Source of the DNA: Micavibrio sp. UBA6147
GTDB taxonomy: Bacteria > Pseudomonadota > Alphaproteobacteria > Micavibrionales > UBA1664
NCBI GenBank assembly: GCA_002423185.1
Contig: DIUX01000002.1
Span: forward strand, 691,947 to 755,946
DNA length: 64,000 nucleotides
Reading direction: 5' to 3'
The position numbers and the translations under genes were made by a program. Positions 55,552 to 62,584 of this stretch are shown in pieces. Numbering within the stretch: position 1 is the stretch's first letter; each line of letters opens with the position of its first letter. The notes under the pieces were generated by a model. That model made no database searches. It saw only the letters and a program-made list of their open reading frames with translations, and had not been told where the DNA came from.

Positions 55552-58500
55552 GACAGATTGGCCAGAGCGTCTTTCTCGCGCTCTTCCCGCTCTTGTTTTT
55601 GACTGAGGGCGACCATCTCTTCAACGATTTGTTCGATGACGGCGCTGGTGGCGGCGCTTTGTGCTTTGCCGCTCTCAGCAAGGGCAAAAACACGGCGCTT
55701 GATTTCCGATCGCGCACTGCCGCCAGGGAAACTGGCGGAGAGCATTTGCCGCCCGCGTCCCGCGCCAAGGCGCGCGTAAAGGCGGTTACGAATGGCGACA
55801 TCCTCGGCGGAGGTGGACAGCGCCCAAAGCTCGATAGGGCCGAGCGTGTTGATCAAATGCTGTTCATACCGTCCTTGGTTTGTCCCCAAAACGAACAAGG
55901 CCGGCGCGCCTGAACTTCTCGGACCCGTCAAATGGTGGCGAATAACGTGCCGCGCCGTGTCGGTCAGGCCGAAGGTTTGCTGGGCGTTGTCAACCGCACG
56001 GTCGGAAATCGCCGTCCCCAAAATCCACACACCGGTGGCAAGGTCAACCATGTCGCTGTCAAAATCGTCCAAAAGCTGGGACGCAAGAACGATCTGAACG
56101 CCGCGTTTACGCCCTTCCCGCACGTCGCGGATAAGCTGGCCGCGCACGGCTTTTGAGCTACTCGTTCTGTGAAATTCGTCATAGCACAGACGCTTGGGCG
56201 TTTCGCCAATGTCTTGCAGGCGCTTTTCATGATAGGGGCGATATTTCACCGGCATGGCGCGCAGCGAGTCCATCGACATCCACCAGCTCCGTACCAGAGC
56301 ATGGCGGGCGAGCATATACATGATCGAGGTTTGGCGGTCGGCGGTTTCGTCCCCTTGCGGTGACACGTCCATAAGGTCGAGCGAACATACGCGCGCGTCG
56401 GAAATCTCGAACTTGGTGACCGACGCCAAAATCGGATATTCCCGAATGGCGGAGGTAATCATCCGTTCAAAGGCGCTGATAACCCCTTCACTGCTTGACC
56501 CGATCTGCGTTTCTTCGAGCAAAGACCGAATCTGTGGGCGGCGGGCGGCGGTAATTGCATCGCCCAGAACCGGTACAGCATGACGCTGCGCAAGGTTGGC
56601 GAGGTAATAGAGCTCGCGGTCAAAGAATTCTTCGACAATATCCCACCAATACGGCTCTTTCGGCAGGTGCAGGTTATATTTCTTGATGGAATCGTCAATC
56701 TCGGCATCCATACGGGGAAGGTAAGGCCGAGGTTCGGCGTTCGCGACATTATCGTCCCGCCATCTGAACATCTCGTCCACCACAAGACCGGAGAGCTGTT
56801 GAATCCCGTCATATGGTTTGTCCTGCCCGGGGGGCGTACAGAGCAAGGTCAAGAGTTCAACAAGATAGCTGCGCTCATCCATAAGGGGATAGCGCATCCC
56901 AAGCTGTGTATCAAACGGGTTAATCGCGTATTGCGGCGACATTTGCAGGCGGTAATAGGCGGCTTCATGGCGGCGCTCACTTGGCAACGCTTCCTTAATC
57001 AGGGAAATCAGCCCCGACGAAGACGGCCCAATATCAATAACCGCGACATAGGGCAATTTGGACAAACCGGCGGACAAACATGTCGCAAGGTTCAAGGCGT
57101 TCATCAAAACGGATTTCCCCGCACCGGGCTGCGCGAAAATAAGGTCAAACCAAGTGGTGGTGAGGCTTGTTCCCGTTTGGTATGGCCAGACTTTTCCATC
57201 GGGCGTGCGCAGCAGTAAGGCTCCCACGTCAAACGGGCTGGACGGGCGTTGCCACGGAATCAGTCGCATAACCTCGGCCATCGGCGCGATGGCGGTCGGC
57301 GCGGTGGACGCACAGGAAATCCCCATCGCTGAGGACATCACCGCGTCCAGCGGGTCGCCGACCACAAAACTGACCTGACAATAACCCCAGCTCTCGGTCG
57401 CTTGCATCAAAATCGACAAGCGGTCTTCTAACAGCCCGATTCGATCTGCCGGCGCCCATGTAGCGAGGGATATGCGCAGCTTCACAACCGGTTCGCTCCG
57501 CGCCGTGGCTTGAAGGGCTTCCAAAGATTTTTTAATCTGTTTGTTCAGTGAGTTCGTGATCGCCAAAATCGAGGAAATCGACAGCTTGGCCTGTGATCCT
57601 TCAATCCCGCCGCTCTCAATCAAGAACGAAATACGGAACGGAACCTTGGAATCGAACAAGCGGTTCAACAACATCGGAAAGGGGCTGGGGTCCATCGGCG
57701 CCAGCGTCACATCGCATCCCGCCCAAAGATTGGGGCCGATCTGGACAACGTGGTCATTGATGATTTTGGCACTGCTGCTCGATATTTGCTGGCGCAGGGG
57801 CGGCCATAACAGGTCGGATAAGTCGTTTTTGCTCTCCGGTGCGCGGGCTGGAATCGGGTCGCCAGGCAAACAAGCCCGCCACCGCTCATTCGCGCGCTCG
57901 GGAAACAAATTGTCCCGCACGGCGGACAGCGCATCATGGGCTTCAAGTAAATCCGCCCGTACGCCAAGTTCGTCCAGCGCCGACATCATACCCGCGACAT
58001 AACTTTTATGACGGGCACGCAGCGGTTCAAGGGCGGCCAGCGGATATTGCGCGTTGGCGGCGGCCACCCATTTCTTTTCTTTAATTTCGCGTCCGGCGCG
58101 CGCCATGTCAGTCTTGCTGAGGATTTCCGGCCGCGTCCACAAAACGAAATAGCATTCCTCCCAAACCAAGAAATGCGCAAGGTGGCGGGCGCGTTCTTCG
58201 AACAAATCGTCCAGTTCCAGACCCATATTTTTTGCCGAAACGCGGCTGGGTTTCACAAGGCGTTCGGTAGCACGGCGCGAGCGGGCGGGGTCGCGCACGA
58301 AAAAGATTTGCAAGGCATGGCCGGGGCGGTCAAACCGCGCCCCCAATTTGACGGTCGAGGATTCGACAAGATGAAGATATTCTTTTTCCCCGATGATCTG
58401 GCGGCTTCCGTCAACGCGCAAATAGGAAATCAACGACCCGTCCTCACCGACGATGGTGTTTTCATCGTCGGCGGTCTCAAGCCGTATAAACGCTTCGACC

Positions 58501-58553
58501 GGTTGCCGGAACGCCGACACGAACGGAGCGAGTAATTTCCTGTACCATTTCAT
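55548..58553 (-). CDS. icmB: Dot/Icm type IVB secretion ATPase IcmB/DotO (VirB4-like)
   Basis: This large cytoplasmic ATPase of the type IVB system forms the base of the complex with DotB. At 1001 residues it matches Legionella IcmB in length. The Walker A motif is Q475-P-G-A-G-K-S481 within 'IFAQPGAGKSVLMN'. Further on come 'VAVIDIGPSSSGLISLI', a Walker B region near 'KRLCYDEFHRT', and 'VLASQLLDDFDSDMVDLATG', the VirB4/FtsK-type arrangement. The first 400 residues form the usual N-terminal domain. Position directly after icmJ supports IcmB over ordinary VirB4. A terminator separates it from icmJ, so it may have its own promoter. Confidence 0.93.
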   Translation of the reverse strand: MKWYRKLLAPFVSAFRQPVEAFIRLETADDENTIVGEDGSLISYLRVDGSRQIIGEKEYLHLVESSTVKLGARFDRPGHALQIFFVRDPARSRRATERLVKPSRVSAKNMGLELDDLFEERARHLAHFLVWEECYFVLWTRPEILSKTDMARAGREIKEKKWVAAANAQYPLAALEPLRARHKSYVAGMMSALDELGVRADLLEAHDALSAVRDNLFPERANERWRACLPGDPIPARAPESKNDLSDLLWPPLRQQISSSSAKIINDHVVQIGPNLWAGCDVTLAPMDPSPFPMLLNRLFDSKVPFRISFLIESGGIEGSQAKLSISSILAITNSLNKQIKKSLEALQATARSEPVVKLRISLATWAPADRIGLLEDRLSILMQATESWGYCQVSFVVGDPLDAVMSSAMGISCASTAPTAIAPMAEVMRLIPWQRPSSPFDVGALLLRTPDGKVWPYQTGTSLTTTWFDLIFAQPGAGKSVLMNALNLATCLSAGLSKLPYVAVIDIGPSSSGLISLIKEALPSERRHEAAYYRLQMSPQYAINPFDTQLGMRYPLMDERSYLVELLTLLCTPPGQDKPYDGIQQLSGLVVDEMFRWRDDNVANAEPRPYLPRMDAEIDDSIKKYNLHLPKEPYWWDIVEEFFDRELYYLANLAQRHAVPVLGDAITAARRPQIRSLLEETQIGSSSEGVISAFERMITSAIREYPILASVTKFEISDARVCSLDLMDVSPQGDETADRQTSIMYMLARHALVRSWWMSMDSLRAMPVKYRPYHEKRLQDIGETPKRLCYDEFHRTSSSKAVRGQLIRDVREGRKRGVQIVLASQLLDDFDSDMVDLATGVWILGTAISDRAVDNAQQTFGLTDTARHVIRHHLTGPRSSGAPALFVLGTNQGRYEQHLINTLGPIELWALSTSAEDVAIRNRLYARLGAGRGRQMLSASFPGGSARSEIKRRVFALAESGKAQSAATSAVIEQIVEEMVALSQKQEREEREKDALANLS

Positions 58554-58763
58554 TGTTTAATCGAAAAAATCCACAGCAGAATTGACAATTGAATCAGTAT
58601 AATCACAATTCCACGGCTTCACCAGTGTTGTTATTAAAAACATAAGCGCGAAATCGGTTTGAAACGCATACAACGAAGGAAAGCGGGCGCAGGCCTAAGG
58701 TTCTTTCGGCATGATGCCAGCATGAGGCCAGCATGAGGAAGGTGTTTTAAAAAGGTTTTTCAA

Positions 58764-58790
58764 CAAAAAACGCCGCAAAAACGGCGTCTT
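58764..58790 (-). terminator. intrinsic terminator between icmJ and icmB
   Basis: On the minus strand the stem ACGCCG / CGGCGT, with a TTTTTG loop, is followed by TTTTTTG. It lies about 50 bases past the icmJ stop and about 210 bases before icmB. The remaining spacer shows no gene and could hold the icmB promoter. Confidence 0.8.
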
Positions 58791-58838
58791 CGTGGCGTGT
58801 ATTGCGAGAGTCTGTTGATAAAGGACAGAAACCGCCCA

Positions 58839-59546
58839 TCACGCGGCGGATTGAAAGGCCTTGTAGCGTCCCAACCATCCATCCGGCATCGTGTCGCCAA
58901 ACGGCCCTTTTTTTGACCGCCAATAGGCGAGAATTTGCGGAAACTGGTTAAACTCCAGATCGCCTTCCTTGATAACGCGGCGGTCAAGCGGCAGCAACCG
59001 AACGCCTTCGAGCTTTTGTTTACGTGCCGGATAATATTTGGCATCAACATATTCGCTCATCACCATCGCCAAAATCGCGGGGTCGTCCGTTTGGACGCGG
59101 GCTTTTGCCTGCTCGCGGCGATGCATAAGAATATCAAGCGATTGCCGCGCATAATCGGCAATGGGCCCTTGGGTAATACGGGCAACGTAAATGGCGCGCA
59201 TAAGGTGGTTGAGCGCCGCTTGCGTCATTTCCGGCAACCAAATCAAAACACCGGATCGCATCTGGCTGACCTGATCGAGGTAAAAGCACTGATTACAAAA
59301 AATACAGGCGGTCATCAGATTTTTTTCGTCGGTGTTTTTCCAGTTTCCATCGGCCACGTTAATGCGCTGGTATTTTTCGGATCGAAACCCGCAATACCGG
59401 CAACAGTGATCGTCCCGTTCAAGAACGCGGGTGCGAACGTCATCGCTCAGGTCTTCATCCGCGCGAAAGGATTCCGCCTGCCCCTTTAAGGCATCGGCGG
59501 AAAGCCCCATAACGATCGGCAGGTAAGAAGATTGCTTGTCGGCCAT
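58839..59546 (-). CDS. icmJ: Dot/Icm protein IcmJ/DotN
   Basis: This zinc-binding part of the type IV coupling complex is known in Legionella to bind DotL. The protein has 235 residues, against about 208 in Legionella. Cysteines 48, 49, 52, 81, 84 and 87 in 'DHCCRYCGF' and 'TACIFCNQCFYL' form the HNH-like zinc site typical of DotN. 'SGVLIWLPEMTQAALNHLMRAIYVA' and a C-terminal 'VRLLPLDRRVIKEGDLEFNQFPQIL' agree with the family. It lies between icmD and icmB, the Legionella order. AAAGGA precedes the ATG. It is enclosed by terminators on both sides. Confidence 0.9.
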   Translation of the reverse strand: MADKQSSYLPIVMGLSADALKGQAESFRADEDLSDDVRTRVLERDDHCCRYCGFRSEKYQRINVADGNWKNTDEKNLMTACIFCNQCFYLDQVSQMRSGVLIWLPEMTQAALNHLMRAIYVARITQGPIADYARQSLDILMHRREQAKARVQTDDPAILAMVMSEYVDAKYYPARKQKLEGVRLLPLDRRVIKEGDLEFNQFPQILAYWRSKKGPFGDTMPDGWLGRYKAFQSAA

Positions 59547-59563
59547 AACGATCCTTTATTTGT

Positions 59564-59593
59564 TAAAAAGGGACGTTCATCGGAACGTCCCTT
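59564..59593 (-). terminator. intrinsic terminator between icmD copy 1 and icmJ
   Basis: On the minus strand a perfect ten-base stem (AAGGGACGTT / AACGTCCCTT) with loop CCGATG is followed by TTTAAC. It sits within the 66-base gap between the icmD stop and the icmJ start, so icmJ needs read-through or a promoter inside that gap. Confidence 0.8.
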
Positions 59594-59612
59594 CCATGTC
59601 TTCAAGTCGTGC

Positions 59613-60002
59613 TTACCAAGACGTGAAGCTGAACTCCGAGAACGAAGCGTTGCCTGTGCCAACGCCCGATGTGTTGGTCATGACGGCGGTCATGGCCGGC
59701 GCGGCAACGAGAACGCCACCGGCGCCCAAGCGAACCAAACCTTCACGGAGCGGTGTTTGACCGGGGTTGTCGACATGTTGTTTGACTTTCATAACGCCTG
59801 TCCCGACGAATGTGGCTCCACCGACATAGCAAGCGGCCGAAATTAATTTCGGAAAGGCTGCAACGTTTGTTCCTGTGCTGCCCACCATGCTGGCAAGGTT
59901 TGTGCCGCCTGCAATGGCTTCCGAGCTGACCGTTGAGGCCAAGGCACCGGCAACCATAAAGGCGCTGGCTTTCATTGCGAATTTGTTCAATTTCCGAATC
60001 AT
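59613..60002 (-). CDS. icmD: Dot/Icm membrane protein IcmD/DotP, copy 1 (diverged)
   Basis: This small type IVB membrane subunit has 129 residues, close to 132 in Legionella. A signal peptide ending 'SEAIA' precedes 'NVAAFPKLISAACYVGGATF' (first helix), a polar loop 'VDNPGQTPLREGL', and 'GGVLVAAPAMTAVM' (second helix). Compared with copies 2 and 3, the N-terminus (MIRKLNKFAM) and about ten other positions differ, so it is the oldest of the three. GAGGAG precedes the ATG. A terminator follows at once, and a 310-base structured spacer separates it from copy 2. Confidence 0.88.
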   Translation of the reverse strand: MIRKLNKFAMKASAFMVAGALASTVSSEAIAGGTNLASMVGSTGTNVAAFPKLISAACYVGGATFVGTGVMKVKQHVDNPGQTPLREGLVRLGAGGVLVAAPAMTAVMTNTSGVGTGNASFSEFSFTSW

Positions 60003-60312
60003 AATTTGCTCCTCGTGTTTTCAAATGAACATAAAAACATAAATACAAACCAAGAGTATAAAAAACGGAACGCGGCAAGGCTATCGAAATTTTCTGTTAA
60101 CGCCGAAAATCAGATCGTTTTTAAAGAAAAAACGATACCTTTTCCCGCTCCCAGACAAAATAAGGCCGACAACACGCAATATGTTGCCGGCCTTGTGTCT
60201 TCGTTATCGAACGGCCAGCGATGAAATGCTGTGGAGGAAACCTCCGAATCGACACCGCACTGGGTCGATTACACGTTCCTTCGCAGGGCTGAACCCTGCG
60301 AAGTGTGCCCTG
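60003..60312. other. 310-nt structured spacer between icmD copies 1 and 2
   Basis: No gene is seen. Four hairpins lie in a row: CTTCGCAGGG / CCCTGCGAAG at 60279-60303 (ten pairs), AATCGAC / GTCGATT at 60047+200 = 60247-60270, GGAGG-AAA-CCTCC at 60233-60245, and AAGGCCG..TGTTGCCGGCCTT at 60162-60194. The last is followed on the minus strand by TTATTTTG and looks like a terminator. The rest, up to copy 1, is A+T-rich and may carry its promoter. Confidence 0.6.
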
Positions 60313-60702
60313 TTACCAGGACGAGAAACTGAATGATGAGAACGAGGCGTTGCCTGTTCCAACACCCGAGGTGTTGGTCATAACGGCGGTCATGGCCGGA
60401 GCGGCAACGAGAACGCCACCGGCGCCCAAACGAACCAAACCTTCACGGAGCGGTGTTTGACCGGGGTTGTCAACGTGTTGCTTGACTTTCATAACGCCTG
60501 TCCCGATGAAGGCTGCGCCACCAACATAGCAAGCGGCAGAGATCAATTTAGGGAAGGACGAAACGTTTGTCCCTGTGCTGCCGACCATGCTGGCAAGGTT
60601 GGTACCGGTGCCTGCCATGGCTTCTGTGCTGATTGTTGAGGCCAGAGCGCCGGCAATCATAAAGGCACTGGCTTTCATTCCGAGTTTGCTAAGAAATTTC
60701 AT
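60313..60702 (-). CDS. icmD: Dot/Icm membrane protein IcmD/DotP, copy 2
   Basis: This has the same size and layout as copy 1. The signal peptide ends 'TEAMA', followed by 'GTNLASMVGSTGTN', a first helix from 'FPKLISAACYVGGAAF', and the second helix 'GGVLVAAPAMTAVM', with a Ser/Phe-rich end 'NASFSSFSFSSW'. The protein is identical to copy 3. AGGAGG precedes the ATG. Only 58 bases separate it from copy 3, without a terminator, so copies 3 and 2 are probably co-transcribed. Confidence 0.9.
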   Translation of the reverse strand: MKFLSKLGMKASAFMIAGALASTISTEAMAGTGTNLASMVGSTGTNVSSFPKLISAACYVGGAAFIGTGVMKVKQHVDNPGQTPLREGLVRLGAGGVLVAAPAMTAVMTNTSGVGTGNASFSSFSFSSW

Positions 60703-60760
60703 ATTATAAATCCTCCTAAAGATTAAAAAAGCGGTTAAGCGGTTAAAGTGTTATGCCCTG

Positions 60761-61150
60761 TTACCAAGACGAGAAACTGAATGATGAGAACGAAGCGTTG
60801 CCTGTTCCAACACCCGAGGTGTTGGTCATAACGGCGGTCATGGCCGGAGCGGCAACGAGAACGCCACCGGCGCCCAAACGAACCAAACCTTCACGGAGCG
60901 GTGTTTGACCGGGGTTGTCAACGTGTTGCTTGACTTTCATAACGCCTGTCCCGATGAACGCTGCGCCACCGACATAGCAAGCGGCAGAGATCAATTTAGG
61001 GAAGGACGAAACGTTTGTCCCTGTGCTGCCGACCATGCTGGCAAGGTTGGTACCGGTGCCTGCCATGGCTTCTGTGCTGATTGTTGAGGCCAGAGCGCCG
61101 GCAATCATAAAGGCACTGGCTTTCATTCCGAGTTTGCTAAGAAATTTCAT
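60761..61150 (-). CDS. icmD: Dot/Icm membrane protein IcmD/DotP, copy 3
   Basis: This is the first icmD in the direction of transcription, following icmC by 90 bases. Its 129-residue product is identical to copy 2. By direct comparison I count four base differences in 390, all silent, which points to a recent tandem duplication or ongoing gene conversion with a period of 448 bases. AGGAGG precedes the ATG. Domain layout is as in copy 2. Confidence 0.9.
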   Translation of the reverse strand: MKFLSKLGMKASAFMIAGALASTISTEAMAGTGTNLASMVGSTGTNVSSFPKLISAACYVGGAAFIGTGVMKVKQHVDNPGQTPLREGLVRLGAGGVLVAAPAMTAVMTNTSGVGTGNASFSSFSFSSW

Positions 61151-61240
61151 AATGTTAGTCCTCCTGATAGTAAGTAAAAGTAATTATAATTGAAAAAGGT
61201 TAAATAAATCTTATTCCATGACCGATAACTGAAACTCATG

Positions 61241-62209
61241 TTAACTTGGACCAGTTGTAAAACGTATGCCATGACCAATAACAGATACGCCAAGGGTCGT
61301 TTGTATGGCATTAACAAGAGGGCCGAGATTGATAGCGAGAACGCCAGCAATAATGTGGCTGAGGCCGCCCATCAACGACATTTGCGAATTTCCGTCCGAA
61401 AAGCCGCGAAGAACAAAGACGCCTCTTAGAAAACTTATAAGACCAACGAGCATCATGAATGCCAAGATGGCAGAAACGACATTTTGCGCATGATCAACCG
61501 GTGCTGCCGATGTGAACCCAAAAATCTCTGCATAGTTCGAAACAGTATCTGATCCGAAGATAGAGTTCGACAAGGCGGCGAGAACTTGGCTTGACGACAA
61601 TAAAATGGCGGCGGACACGAATGTTCCTATCGTTCCCATACCGGAGGGACCGCGCGGGCCTTCTTGCGAAGATTTGGTCAGGCGGTGCAAACCAACAACG
61701 GTCAAAATAGCACCGGCAATATAGGCAAAAATAGCGATGACATTCCCCAAAGGTCTGGAAATGTCTTTCATCAGCGCAACCACCATCTCATCAAGGCGGG
61801 TGGCGGGGCCGCTAGAACCGTTCAAGACACCGGTCTTGCTCAGGCCATTGACACCGGCAAGGCCGAATGTTTCGGTCAGCACGGCTGCGAAGGCGGGTGA
61901 GGCCACAAGCAATCCGCCGGCGAATAAATATTTCAAAGGCTCCGAGATTTTGACTTGCTGCGGCGCGTTGGAATAGTCGCGCATTTTAAACAGGCCGATG
62001 GCAATCGCGCCGGCACCGATAACATAAGCAATCGCGGAAACAAGTTTGGGGAAAAGGGTAAGGTTATCTGCGGCGCTTTGAATCGCCGTGCCCGTCGTCG
62101 GGGCACCAGCCAAGGCATCGGCAGAATACAAGATGAATGCGAGGCCAGCAAATGTGGCAAACGCAGAAATAGAACGGAATACGCGTATTGTTTTTGCTCT
62201 ATTACTCAT
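61241..62209 (-). CDS. icmC: IcmC/DotE-like membrane protein with extra IcmD-like half
   Basis: By position and pattern this is IcmC/DotE, but it is 322 residues against about 194 in Legionella. A signal peptide ends near 'ADALA'. The first half aligns with IcmD: 'FPKLVSAIAYVIGAGAI', a polar loop, and 'LFAGGLLVASPAFAAVL'. The second half, from about 150, has two further helix pairs with 'NVIAIFAYIAGAILTVVGLH' and 'FMMLVGLISFLRGVFVLRGF', then 'GGLSHIIAGVLAINLGPLV', the IcmC/DotV type. It seems to be a fused or internally duplicated protein. It lies between icmG and icmD, as in Legionella. Confidence 0.82.
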   Translation of the reverse strand: MSNRAKTIRVFRSISAFATFAGLAFILYSADALAGAPTTGTAIQSAADNLTLFPKLVSAIAYVIGAGAIAIGLFKMRDYSNAPQQVKISEPLKYLFAGGLLVASPAFAAVLTETFGLAGVNGLSKTGVLNGSSGPATRLDEMVVALMKDISRPLGNVIAIFAYIAGAILTVVGLHRLTKSSQEGPRGPSGMGTIGTFVSAAILLSSSQVLAALSNSIFGSDTVSNYAEIFGFTSAAPVDHAQNVVSAILAFMMLVGLISFLRGVFVLRGFSDGNSQMSLMGGLSHIIAGVLAINLGPLVNAIQTTLGVSVIGHGIRFTTGPS

Positions 62210-62419
62210 TGTTCCGATACACCCTAATTACGCATCTAAAGCGTTTATTTATTTTTATCGCTTTGTTTGAACTTACCATATTTTTGACATGGTTACAACA
62301 AACATCGAAGACGGCGTCAATCGCAAGTCTTCTTCCCTAGCTTTAATCATGCCCTGTTGTGCTTAAAAAAATGTTAATTTACATAAAATTTTATCTATAT
62401 AAAGTGATAAAAAAGAGGC

Positions 62420-62472
62420 CTCGCCCCGTGAATGGCAGAAAAATCATAGATTCTCAATGCCTATAGGGCGAG
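62420..62472 (-). other. long-stem structured element upstream of icmC
   Basis: CTCGCCC at 62420-62426 pairs with GGGCGAG at 62466-62472. Inside, GGCA at 62434-62437 pairs with TGCC at 62458-62461. It could be a 5' leader structure of icmC or a small RNA. Nothing known matches. Confidence 0.4.
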
Positions 62473-62525
62473 CGTAATAAAGCTATAGATCGGCCGCTCC
62501 TGTCCTCCGCAAAACAAAACGCAAG

Positions 62526-62556
62526 TAAAAAAATCAGGCTTTGAGAGCCCGATTTT
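62526..62556 (-). terminator. intrinsic terminator after icmG
   Basis: On the minus strand the stem AATCGGGCT / AGCCTGATT (one G-T pair), with loop CTCAA, runs into TTTTTTAC. It lies about 30 bases past the icmG stop. Confidence 0.8.
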
Positions 62557-62584
62557 ATAACAACAATATGACGAAAGAACTGCG

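Larger units (their letters stand above)
62210..62584. other. icmC leader and icmG 3' region
   Basis: These 375 bases carry no gene. Read on the minus strand, the icmG terminator comes first (62526-62556). A structured element follows at 62420-62472, then about 200 A+T-rich bases before icmC, which probably contain a promoter. Confidence 0.5.

Noticed and set aside
55548..58553. Reading icmB as a conjugative VirB4 of a type IVA system
   Set aside because: Its length and its place beside icmJ, icmD, icmC and icmG fit the type IVB protein.
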